Shown in pieces: positions 36,501 to 47,174 of a stretch of 64,000 nt of DNA. The stretch's first letter is position 1, and each line of letters opens with the position of its first letter. Location: NCBI RefSeq assembly GCF_008831285.2, contig NC_045145.1, positions 558,001 through 622,000 of the forward strand. The letters run 5' to 3'. The stretch is from Nymphaea colorata (lineage: Eukaryota > Streptophyta > Magnoliopsida > Nymphaeales > Nymphaeaceae). The notes beneath the pieces were generated by a model. The model saw only the letters and a list, made by a program, of their open reading frames with translations, was not told where the DNA came from and did no database searches. Made by a program: the position numbers and the translations under genes.

Positions 36501-37780
36501 CTATGTCACCAGCTTGCTGTTGCTTTGACTGAATGATGATGTTACACCTTCCAACACATACATCCTACTGTTATTATTTGGCCAAAATCGAAATTGAAAC
36601 ACCCAATCCTTTCCATTTGCATCCTGAATCCTAAGAGGCAGTCTTTCAGGATGAGAAATTGCTGGGAAGCACGTCTGTTCAAGATTAAGAATTGCATAAG
36701 AATCAAGCATACGAGTGTACCAAAAACCAAATTTAATTGAAGGAAGTCCAAGGAAGAAAGCAGCTCTAAACAAGTTAGACGCTCTAGTATATGGCAAAAC
36801 AAGAGGACAAAAAAGTATAACATGGTCTTAGTTTCAAAAAAGACGACAATAAAAATTTCAGTAACATACCTCTACACACTTTTTTGGCAGCACCAGGTGC
36901 CCTATCCGACCAGCATCACTCACTCAATGTTTTCTCAGATAAAGGGGTGATAATAGAATTTGAGCTTACGGAAGGTCAAGGATCACATGGAGGACTTGGA
37001 TTCACTATAATATTAACAAATCAAGCGCAAATTTTGGAGTGAATCAATCACGCCAAGCAAATATGCTTTACGGTAGAAGTGGATACTCTCCTGATATTTT
37101 CTGAAGCTCCAGATTGCTGCTGATCCTTGGCTAATATCCAGAAAGAATACTGATTTCTTGCCCATCCTTCAGTGCGATGCCTTGTCATGGTGGCCTGATT
37201 TTTTTTGCCTCTTTAGAAAAGTCCAGTCCAGTATGAAAGCTGGAAGGATTTTCCTGTTTCAACATAGAAGGCCTCTGTTCACATGCATGAGATCCAGAAG
37301 GCTTGCTTGAATCCCTTGCTTCATTGTCCTTTAGAGAAACAGACCGTTGTGTTACATTTTGGCATGAACCAGATGATTCATGTTTTTGACCATCAAGAGA
37401 TTTCTTGAGCTTATGATCATCTTGCTTTCAGTTTCATGGATTTTTCTTCCTTTCACATGCTTGATATCCACCAAGCCTCCTATATTATCTTGAACCGGTG
37501 CACCTAAAGGAGTCCGCACATTAATTTCTGAATTCCCAATGTCAATCTTGTTATGTGCAGGGAGCTTGAAGTCACCACCTGCTTCCTTCTCAAATACATT
37601 TTGGTTCTCAACAAAGCAGGTAGATGCCTACTCCAATTCTAGGAGTTTCTCACCTACCTTTTCAGTTCTAGGATACTTCATTCGTTGAACATGAGTTGGA
37701 ATTCCAAGCTAAGGAGTGGAAAATTCGAAGGGATTGCTATACCTGTGCAAGTCCAGAATTTGGCACTGGAGCCTGACTCC
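36501..37780 (-). pseudogene. VAL/HSI2-type B3 transcription factor pseudogene
   Basis: Read on the minus strand, three exons can be placed. Exon 37087-~37780 ends with 'PRISSNLELQKISG' at the donor GGAGA|gtatcc. Exon 36870-36964 reads 'SNSIITPLSEKTLS' then 'SDAGRIGHLVLPKKCVE'. Exon 36501-36674 reads '[20 protein letters not shown]' then '[20 protein letters not shown]'. Splice joins are in phase: GGAGA + CTCAAAT restores the conserved ISGDSNS, and GTAGAG + ACGTGC continues the B3 fold. This is the DNA-binding B3 domain of VAL proteins, repressors of seed-maturation genes that bind the RY element. It is broken: about 2 bp are missing between TLS and SDAG, about 7 extra bases lie before PRIS, a frame change follows LEGVT, and stops interrupt the linker exon. 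The PHD-like N-terminus, CW domain and EAR motif were not found. The retained introns mean a copied or decayed genomic fragment. Confidence 0.88.
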
Positions 37781-37847
37781 ATTTTTTTTTATATTGATCT
37801 GTGAAACAGTCAACGGAAGGTCGACGTGCAGTTCAAGACTGTTATAA

Positions 37848-40587
37848 TGGCTGTTGGCACAAAGTCTGCAAAGACCATAGCAGCACAAGGTCCGGGAGAT
37901 GGGTCAGACCAGATGACCAGTAGTTCTTCCATGGGAACGAAGGAATGACAACTGAAAGAGGCTCAAATTCAGCAAATTGCAGAACAGTCCAAGACTGTTA
38001 TGACGAACCCTATACAGTCATATTATATGCTCGAGGTGAAGGCTAAGAGAGCAGCGGAAGCATGGTGTGCTACAGCTAACAACAAGCACCAAAAACTGTT
38101 ACTTGTTGAGAAGTTCAATGACAAAACTGGGGGCCGACTTTTGCAAGCCCATGATAGAGGACGTCAGGAAATTGGGTTCATGATGAATGCTTACAGGGGT
38201 GGGTGACCAAGGACTTCCAATATACCAAAAGTCTTTACTAAGGTCCTTGGCGAGGGAGTATGGTCCTCATCCAAGCTGTGTAGGTGAGGATGGAGATGTG
38301 AACTATATCAAGGCAGTTCCAACAGACCGTGATGACTGTCAAAAGAGAGCTTGGGACAAGCTCCATTCCAGGGGGGTGGACTTGATGTGCACCTACCAAG
38401 AGCACATCCAAGTGTGGCCGAGGAGGCAACCGAGGACATAGGCGGGATACCAGCTGCTATCGAAGTCATGGTCGGAAGCGGGGAGATGGCTAGTGCGGCA
38501 TTTGTTGAAGCTATTGACTTTAGGCATTGTGAGGTTAACCGAGAGAAGATAAAGGGAAGGCCAAGGCGTTTTGAGTGAAGTGAGGCTAATTCCATGTCGA
38601 GCAAAGCCGAGGCGCTAAATGTAGGGCGCAAGGCTGAAGGGCCGACTGAGATAGGCAGTCTGGAGGCTAATGAGGTTAACCTTACTTCTGAGGAGACCGA
38701 AGCGTAAGGCATTAGGCGCAAGCCGGCCAGGGAGATTGTGGAGGGCAGCAATATCTATTGTGAGGTTAATCTGAAGACTAAAGAGAGTTGTGGCCTACAT
38801 ATTGCAGCCGGTGACGAGTGCAAGGAGCATAAAATGGGTTCAAGAAAGGTTCGCTCAGCCGAAGAGAGCATGGAAGGGACTAGGTTCGCTCAGTAGAGCA
38901 AGGCTGAAGAGCAGAGGATGCTGGTTCGGGCAGAGAAAGACTACATCAGCTATAAGAGACCAAGGAAGACTGGACGCAACCAAGAGTGCGTCCGGGTCAG
39001 GTTTAGTTGGCAAGAGCCCAGGCTAACTTGAGCGCGTCACGGCTGGGTTCAAGCCCAGACCGAGTCATTGTATTTGTTTTGTTTTGGATTTTATTGAGTC
39101 AGGTCTTGTACTCGTATCAGTCCTAGACAACGGGTTAAACCCGAGACAGTCCAGCGGCATATAAGCTGGAGACTGTGCCAAAACTCGTAACTTTTGGAAA
39201 TTGAATTGATAAAAGAAATATTTTCTCTCCCACCTGAGAGAGTTTGAGGTACTTAAGTGTGGTGCCAAAAGCTTGGCCAGCGAAGGAGACTTTGCTAGAG
39301 AAGAAGATCGCCTACAGAACCAGAGGAGCCGAACCAGGAAGGCTACTGGAACTATAGACATCGAATACAGTGCAGAAGTAGATCTGATCACAGTGCAAGT
39401 GCTCTCCAATCTTTGAGGCACTTAGAGGCTGGAATCGGAAGAAGGTTCACTCGGTTGTGCAGCAGATCGTAGCTCATCCGAGGATTTCTTGAATCGGTAA
39501 GAAATTCTTCTCTGTGAACATTCTACAGGGAGACCTTCCTGTTAACCCGATCAGAAGTGGAGAGGATGCTGACGTTCTGATCGATTTCAGTCAACTCATC
39601 TAACGAGAAGAATAGGTCGGTCTGATCTTACTGAGATCGAAGGATTTGAAATGCTGACAAGTTCAGGCGAGAACGATCCCTGTTTTAGGTAGATCGCCTA
39701 ATGTCTGACTTAGATCAATTTCAATTCTTTTAAGGATCGATTCTTACTATCATAATCTGTGTCTAATTGTTGCGTATCCCTTGCAATGAGCTACGGAGTG
39801 GAACAGTGAGGAATCGACTGACTGAAGATGAAGAAACAGAGGCTGAATACCTGTTCTGAAGACAGCGACGGCAATCTCTGAAAATAAGCATAATTGCAGC
39901 GATCGAAGGTTGATCTGAGCAGGAAAATGGCTCAGACGTCTTCATAACTCTTGGGGGATCATTCTGGTGAAGTTTGGGACGAATCTGAGCTGTTTTGGAT
40001 AGTTGGCCGGAGCTGATCAGCATCATGACGTCGGATCGCGGAATTAGGCAGCGCAGTTCTGAGTGACACCAGAAACTAGGCTGATTGCAATCCTCAATGA
40101 CTCACCTTTTGTGAGCTACTTTGAAGCTGAATTTTTTGGGTGTTCCTACATCAGAATCTCAGCTATCACTGGTCCAAATTTCATCTCAATCCGAGCTGCG
40201 GTTTAATTTTGGTGAATTTTTGAAGGTGACTGGCTCAGATGTTGCCTGAGTCCTGCGACTGGCTGATTTAAGGCAAAACCAGGCGCAACTTCAAGCTTCA
40301 ATGAGTCACCTACTGGAATCGACTTTGGGGCTGATTTTTGGAGCGTCTAATCCTCCAAGATCTTGGCTTCCTCCAGATCAAATTTCGTGATTTTTGGACC
40401 TCTGTACATGGAGTTATGATTTTTTGAAGGAATGCTAGTCTGGGAGCTGGTTCCACACCTGTGAGAGGGATTCTTGCCCGTTTCCCCAAATTCTGTTATA
40501 GACTTGGGTGAAATCGATTATCTGGTGCATTCTCCATGACTTGAGCTTGATGATCTGTAGAATTATCTTTTGCTTGAGCTTTCATTA
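37848..40587 (+). repeat. ~2.74-kb direct repeat, left copy (LTR-like)
   Basis: Starts with 'tgttggcacaaagtctgc' and aligns through to 'agaattatcttttgcttgag', matching 41444-44202 with roughly one difference per ten bases plus small indels. It contains a TATA-like 'catataagc' near 39159, then 'tgataaaagaaata' near 39208 and 'tggtgccaaaagc' near 39260, which resembles a tRNA-primer site. ORFs such as 38000-38206 are shared by both copies but show no known domain. It can be read as one very long LTR or as LTR plus adjacent internal sequence of a tandem element. Confidence 0.85.
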
Positions 40588-41441
40588 GTAGGAGCTTTCA
40601 TTGGGGGATTGCAGCCTGATATTCAGTTGGCTGTGCTTTCCCAAGAATCTTGTGACTTAAAGATATGCATGAAAGTTGCCCGACACAAAAAAGAGAAAAT
40701 GGAACGGAAATGGGCTCTCCAAGAGCAAGGCAAAAGGTTTGACCCACATCTGACCAGACCGCCGGATCCAGTAATGTTACCAAAGAAGAAGGAGGTACCA
40801 CAGCCAACCTCTAACAGCACTAAGAAACAATACATTACCCATCAAGAGCGGGATGAGAGAATGGCAAAGGGGTTGTGTTATCATTGTGATGTCAAGTGGT
40901 TTCGTGGATAGAAGTGCGAAGCAATCAAGTTGTTCATAGTCATAGATGACGAAGATGAAGAGTATAAAGTTGAGCAATCAGCTAGAGAGCAAGACAGCCA
41001 GGAGAAAGGCCGAACTATGAATCTCATGATGACAGCCAGGTGCTATGTCACACGATAGCTAATATAAGACATCCGGATCCCATGAAGGTGGTTGGATACA
41101 TCAGTAACCATAAAGTATTAGCTCTCCTAGACACGGGATCAGCTACTAATTTCATAAGTCCAGGGACAACTCAATTGATAGGTGGTAAAAGTGAAGTGAT
41201 ATATTCTTTTGATGTCCAAACCAGTGATGGAACACGTCACACATGCAAGGAGTTATGCAAGGATAGGGTGCTTCATATTCAAAATGTACCATTTATGATG
41301 GACTTATGTATTCTGCCTATCCATGGAGTTGATGTAGTTTTGGGAATGCAATGGTTCAGGACGTTGGGAAAAATCCAATGGGACTTTGCCACCAAGAGCA
41401 TTATGTTCCCTAAGGAGAATAGCGAAGGACAAGTTCTCTGA
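40570..41441 (+). pseudogene. Ty3/gypsy gag C-terminus and aspartic protease
   Basis: The first frame (to 40911) carries 'LVGAFIGGLQPDIQLAVLSQ', typical of the gag dimerisation region, a basic linker, and a zinc knuckle 'LCYHCDVKWFRG*KC', where a stop (TAG at 40909-40911) interrupts before the last Cys. A frame change follows. The second ORF, 41040-41441, encodes the retrotransposon aspartic protease with the active-site motif 'ALLDTGSATNFIS' and the C-terminal 'VLGMQWFRTLGKIQWDF' that normally precedes reverse transcriptase. Directly after it comes the right-hand repeat instead of reverse transcriptase, RNase H or integrase, so most of pol has been lost. It lies exactly between the two long direct repeats. 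The protease itself looks structurally intact. Confidence 0.9.
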
Positions 41442-41443
41442 AC

Positions 41444-44202
41444 AGCTGTTGACACAAAGTCTGCAAAGACCATAACAGCACAAGGTCTGGGAGAAGGGTC
41501 AGACCAGCTGGGCAGTAGTTCTTCCATGGAAAAGAAGAATCACATCTGAAAAAGGCTCAAATGCAGCAAATTGCAGAACAGTCCAAGACTGTTATGAAAA
41601 ACCCTATACAGTCATATTATATGCTCGAGGTGAAGGCTAAGAGAGCAGTGGAAGCATGGTGTGCTAATGCTAACAACACCGACCAAAAACTGTTACTTGT
41701 TGAGAAGTTCGTTGACAAAAGTGGGGGCCGACTTTGGCAAGCCCATGATAGAGGACGTCAGGAAATTGGGTTCATGACAAATGCCTACAGGGTGACCAAG
41801 GACCTCCCATATACCAAAAGTCTTTACTAAGGTCCTTGCCGAGGGAGTATGGTCCTCATCCAAGCTGGGTAGGTGAGGGTGGAGATGTGAACTATATTAA
41901 GGCAGTTCCAACAGACCGTGATGACTGTCAAAAGAGAGCTTGGGGACAAGCTCCATTCAAGGGGTGTGGACTTGATGTGCACCTACCTAGAGCACAGTCG
42001 AGTGTGGCCGAGGAGGCTACCGAGGACATAGGTGGGATACCAGCCGCTATCGCAGTCATGGTCGGAAGCGGGGAGATGGATAGTGAGGCATCAGTTGAAT
42101 CTATTGACTTTAGGCATTGTGAGGTTTACCGAGAGTAGATACACGGAGGGCCTAGGCGTTTTGAGCAAAGTGAGGGTAATTCCATGTCGAGCAAAGCAGA
42201 GGCACTAAATGTAGAGGGCAAGACTGAAGGGCCGATTGAGATAGGCAGTCCGGAGGCTAGTGAGGTTAACCTTACTTCTGAGGAGACCGAAGCGTAAAGT
42301 GTTAGGCGCAAGCCGGCGAGGGAGATTGCGGAGGGCAGCGATATCTGTTGTGAGGTTAATTTGAAGACTAAAGAGAGATGCGACCTACAGATTGCAGCCG
42401 GTGACGAGAGCGAGGAGCATACAATGGGTTGAAGCAAGGTTTGGTCAGCTGAGTAGACCATGGAAGGGACTAGGTTCGGTCAGGTCAGTGGTCAGTAGAG
42501 CAAGGCAGAAGAGCAGAGGTTGCTCGTTCGGGCAGAGAAAGAGTGCGTCAGCTGTAAGAGACCAAGGAAGACTCGGCGCAACCCAGAGTGCGTCCGGGTC
42601 AGGTTTAGTTGGCAAGAGCTCAGGCTAACTCGAGCGCGTCACGGCTGGGTTCAAGCCCAGACTGAGTCATTGTATTTGTTTGTTTTTGGATTTGATTGAG
42701 TCAGGTCTTGTACTCGTATCAGTCCGAGACAACGGGTTAAACCCGAGACAATCCAGCGGCATATAAGCTGGAGACTGTGACAAAACTCGTAACTTTTGGA
42801 AATTGAGTCAATAAAAGAAATATTTTCCCTCGCGTGCAAGAGAGTTTGAGTTGCTTAAGTGTGGCGCCAAAAGCTTGGCCAGCGAAGGAGACTTTGCTAG
42901 AGAAGAAGATCGCCAACAGAACTAGAGGAGCCGAACCGGGAAGGCTACCGGAACTGTAGACGTCGAATATAGTGTAGAAGTAGATCCGATCACAGCACAA
43001 GTGCTCCCCAATCCTTGAGGCACTTAGAGGCTGGAATCGGAAGAAGGATCATTCGGTTGTGCAGCGGATCGTAGCTCATCCGAGGAATTGCTGAACTACA
43101 TGTCGACAGCTGGAGGAACTTCTCAATCGGTAAGAAATCCTTCTCCATGGATATTCTACCACAAGAACTTCCTGTTTACCCGATCAGAAGTGGAGAGGAT
43201 GCTGACGTTCTGATCGATTTCAGTCAACTCATCTAAGGAGAAGAATAGGTCGGTCTGATCTGACTGATATCGAAGGATTTGAGATGCTGACGAGTTCAGG
43301 AGAGAACGATCCATGTTTCAGGTAGATCACCTAACGTCTGACTTAGATCGATTTCAATTCTTTTAAGAATCGTTTTTACTATCGGAATCTTTGTCTAATT
43401 GTTGCGTATCCCTTGCGATGAGCTAAACAGTGAGGAATCGACTGACTAAAGATGAAGAAACAAAGGCTGAATTCCTGTTCTAAAGATAGCGACGACAATC
43501 TCTGAAAATCAGCACAATTCCGCGATCAGAGGCTGATCTAATCAGGGAAATGGCTCAGACGTCTTCGTAACTCTTGGGGGATCATTCTGGTGATGATTGG
43601 GAAGAATCCGAGCTGTTTTGGATAGTTCGCCGGAGCTGATCGGAATCATGACAGCGGATCGCGGAATTAGGCGGCGCAGTTCTGAGTGACACCAAAAACT
43701 TGGCTGATTTCAATCCTCAACGACTCAACTTTTGAAAGCTGCTTTAAAGCTGAATTTTTAGGCGTTCGTACATCAGAATCTCAGCTATTTCTGGTCCAAT
43801 TTTTAGCTCAATCCGAGCTACGGTTGAATTTTGGTGAATTTTTTATGGTGATTGGCACCAGACGATGCCTGAGTCCTACGAAAGGCTGATTTCAGGCAAA
43901 ACCAGATGCAATTTCAAGCTTCAACAAGTCACCTATTGGAAACGACTTTGGTGCTGATTTTTGGAGCGTCTAATCCTCCAGATCTTGGCTTCCTCCATAT
44001 CAAATTCCGTGATTTTTGGACCTATGTACACAGAGTTATGATTTTTTAAAGAAACGCAAGTCTGGGAGCTGGTTCCACACCTGCGTGATGGATTCTCGCC
44101 CGTTTCCCCAAATTCTATTACAGACTTGGGTGAAATCGATTCTCTGATGCATTCTCCATGACTTGAGCTTGATTATTTGTAGAATTATCTTCTGCTTGAG
44201 CT
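41444..44202 (+). repeat. ~2.76-kb direct repeat, right copy (LTR-like)
   Basis: Partner of 37848-40587. It starts 'tgttgacacaaagtctgc' and contains the corresponding TATA-like box near 42759, a cleaner polyadenylation signal aataaa at 42810, and 'tggcgccaaaagc' at 42862. It retains a stretch near 43095-43125 ('ctacatgtcgacagctgg') that is missing from the left copy. Its alignment ends near 44202, after which unrelated or extra leader sequence continues to the gap. Confidence 0.85.
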
Positions 44203-44654
44203 CTTGATTCCTTCACAACACCATACTCTCTGCTAATAGCTGTGGCAGCGAGCTGTTGAATTAGGCGAGAAGCAGAACCTGTTGGAGCTCGATCTTGTAG
44301 CAAGGAGCTGTCTTGAAGAGGCGTGCATCGTCGCCCATTCGACGCCAACATCCCCCAAATTCGATTACAGATAGTAGGGGTTGATCTCATCTCCGGTGAA
44401 GCATCTCCACTCCTGCATTCATCTGAGATTTCTGATTGCATATAGTGGCTGCTCCTATTTTTGGAAGCGCACATCACAGCCATAGCAGGCTGGTGGTGGA
44501 CTTCATTGCAATCTATCGTCCATTTGAAGGGGAAGGGTGATCTTCAGCGCCAATCTGAAGATATTTCCCCCAATCTACATCACACAATTGGGGTTTCCTG
44601 CTATTCGGGTGACACACCTCCTCCATTACTTTCTGTCAGCTGTTTCTTACAAGA
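44203..44654. other. Sequence between repeat and assembly gap
   Basis: It has the same style as the long repeat's 3' part (for example 'ccccaaattcgattacagat' echoes 'ccccaaattctattacagac' upstream), so it is probably more of the same retroelement's leader. No gene was recognised; the 121-codon minus-strand ORF lacks any motif. Confidence 0.45.
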
Positions 44655-44754
44655 NNNNNNNNNNNNNNNNNNNNNNNNNNNNNNNNNNNNNNNNNNNNNN
44701 NNNNNNNNNNNNNNNNNNNNNNNNNNNNNNNNNNNNNNNNNNNNNNNNNNNNNN
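44655..44754. other. Assembly gap of exactly 100 N
   Basis: One hundred N is the usual placeholder for a gap of unknown size. The upstream part of the receptor-kinase gene that starts right after it is probably hidden here, and the adjacency of the two sides is not proven. Confidence 0.98.
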
Positions 44755-45362
44755 CTAGTAGAGATTTCAAGGCTTTAGTTCTCCAATACATGCCCCTTGG
44801 GAGCCTAGAAGCTTGTCTAATTTGGGTGGCCATCACTTGAATCACTTTTAGAGATTGGATATCACCATCGATGTGGCTTGTGCACTAGAATATCTTCACC
44901 ATGGTTACTCGGAGACTATAGTTCATTGTAATCTAAAGCCAAGTAATGTGCTTTTAGATGAGAAATGACAGGATACGTCAGCGATTATGGCATTGCAAAG
45001 ATTCTAGTTAATCTGAATTCTTCTACTCTTACAGCCACTCTCGGAACACCCAGATACATGGCACCAGGTACGTACTATCTCTTATTTTTTTGTCTTTTTA
45101 TAAATTTTGTATCTCTCGAAGTGCAAGTATAATTGCCTGAACTGTTTCTTGAGTCAACCTAGCCTGGCTTTGAGTTTTTATATGTGTGTGTGCATGTGTG
45201 AACACACTCTCTTTCTCTTCAATATTGCCCTCATAGTGAAAGTGGGTGGGTTTGTCAGTCCTAGTGGGCTCGCCTGGGAGGGGCCGGAGAGGTGATGAGG
45301 TGAGATAATGAGAGACAAAGAGACAGTGTGTGGGTTTGCCAGTCCTAGTGGGCTCTCTCTCT

Positions 45363-45397
<35 letters not shown>

Positions 45398-45599
45398 CTA
45401 TATATATATTCATTCATTTATTTATTTATATTGAAATCAGCTTACTAAGGTTTTTTTAATTTTGTCCAAATTGCTGGTCAAAAATTCTTTCGCATCCAAG
45501 CTTCAGACACATGATATTGTTACCTTTCACCCTCACATATCAATTTTGTCCATGCTTTCATTTTGTTGAGCAATTTCCATTATTTTCACCTCAATCTTA

Positions 45600-46225
45600 G
45601 TTCGTGATCAACACGTGCTTGACTTAGGTCATGCATTTCTTTTTTCCCTCAATTTTATTTAGGCAAATAATTTTTCTAGCTTCAATATCTATGGCGTGTC
45701 TTTCTTCTCATTTTACTACTTATATGATCATATTGGGTCATCATTTCTTCCAAGATTTTTGCTTTATTTTCAATCATCGGACACCTATTTTTAATTTATT
45801 CATGCACCCCTATGGAGTCTATATCTTCCTGAATCAAACCTTGTATATTTATACTCTGCTTGAGATTTAATCCTTTCAAAATTAAGATGCTCTATTGTCC
45901 TATATTATCCTGCTATGGGAATCACCATCTACCGATCATATTCTCATTTTCTTTCCTATAAGCTTTGTCTCAATTTCTTGTCATTAAAGACAAAAAAAAA
46001 ATCTTTCATACCAAAGCTCATTCTTTCATAATATAAAATATATTTTTAATTATAAAACACACGTTATTAAGTTTAAAAAATAATAAAAAATATTTTCTAT
46101 ACCCCATTAATGGGTCGGGCGGACCCAGGCCGCACAACCGGGCCCGGGCCTGGCCTGATATCCCGTTTTCCTGGCCCGGACCCGACCGGGCCGGGTACCC
46201 ATCAACGCCCACCCTACCACTCATG
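45600..46225. repeat. Intron-internal direct duplication, left copy
   Basis: Aligns with about 50490-51091. Shared blocks are 'gcttgacttaggtca', 'ttttcaatcatcg.aca', 'aattaagatgctctattgtc' and 'atcaccatctaccgatcata'. Both copies are followed by a GC-ended small element. The pair flanks the whole LTR retrotransposon remnant, about 4.9 kb apart. Confidence 0.8.
46092..46217. mobile_element. GC-ended hAT-like element (right end)
   Basis: Dense GGGCC/CCCGG words close with 'ccgggtacccatcaacgccc', then 'accctacc'. Read in reverse this is 'tagggtgggcgttgatgggt', the usual terminus of plant TAGGGNTGGGC elements. The left part is AT-rich and its boundary is unclear. Confidence 0.55.
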
Positions 46226-46329
46226 GCAATTGCTAATATTTTCTATGATATTTCGAGGCATTTCTAAATTGCTTTTGTAACAAATATTTTTCTTTCACAA
46301 TCATCATTGTCCATAGGAAAAGAGACCAT

Positions 46330-47174
46330 AACCTAATCAAATCAACTCAGCTACTAAGCTAAAGATTTGATCAAGCGCAATCCGGCCATTAGGTTTGGAG
46401 TATTCTAAATTTAGCTCAACCTGGCCGCCAGAAAGAGAATCTCATGAAGCAAGCGCAACTCGGCCATTAGGCTGAAGGCTTTTGAAAGTAACCTCAACCC
46501 AAACACTAGTTTGGGGAATTTTAAAAAGTTCAAAATCCAGTCTTTGGTGAAAACAAAATTTCATCAAAAGGCAGTCAAGGTGGTGGGAAGTTTTTTTGTC
46601 ACATCCAATGAAGGAGCAGGGTTTCATTCCTTGCTTCAACAGAAGTATTCGAGGAGATGAAGGTTCTTTCCTCGCATTGCAGCCCATTTAGGAAGGGGTA
46701 AAACCTGAAATTATGGACAAAAGAGCAATCCACGCAAGCAAGGGGTTAAACCTGCATGCAAGCCAAAGGAACCCACAAAGGCAAGAGGTTAAACCTGTAA
46801 TGCAAGCCAAAGCAACCCACGTAGGTGAATGGTTAAACCTGTAATGCAAGCCAAAGCAACCCACGTAGGCGAAGGGTTAAGCCTGCAATGCAAGATAAAG
46901 CAACCCACACAGGTAAGGGGTTAAACTTGCGATGCAAGTCAAGGCAACCCATTCAGGGGGTTAAACCTGAATTCGATATTGGCAAACCCACGCAGGCAAA
47001 GGGTTAAACTTGCAACGTAAGCTCAAACAACCCATTCAGGTAAGGATTAAAACATGAAATGCAGTTTCAACACTTTTCATATTTTTAACCAAAATTTTCA
47101 TCGCTCAAAATTTGGGGTGCTTATCTTTGCCACTAAGCACGGCAAATGCCGACTTAGTAGCAAAGAGGGGCATC
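46330..47174 (+). mobile_element. 3' internal end of a Tat/Ogre-like gypsy element
   Basis: Noncoding sequence with paired blocks 'gcgcaa.cggccattagg' (near 46373 and 46450), the minisatellite listed separately, and finally a polypurine tract 'caaagagggg' at 47161-47170, placed 4 bp before an LTR start. Long noncoding regions with tandem repeats upstream of the polypurine tract are known from Tat/Ogre elements. Confidence 0.65.
46676..47062. repeat. Minisatellite of ~44-bp units
   Basis: About nine copies of a unit around 'gcaacccacgtaggcgaagg' and 'gttaaacctgtaatgcaagc'. Copies differ by several bases each, and some are shortened. Confidence 0.9.

Noticed and set aside
38308-38751. 147-codon minus-strand ORF in the long direct repeat
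   Set aside because: The right copy is not open over the same frame and no domain is visible; probably a shadow.
44118-44483. 121-codon minus-strand ORF beside the gap
   Set aside because: Low-complexity composition, retroelement leader context and no domain.
45178-45417. 79-codon minus-strand ORF
   Set aside because: Derived from GA and TA microsatellites and a short duplicated word.
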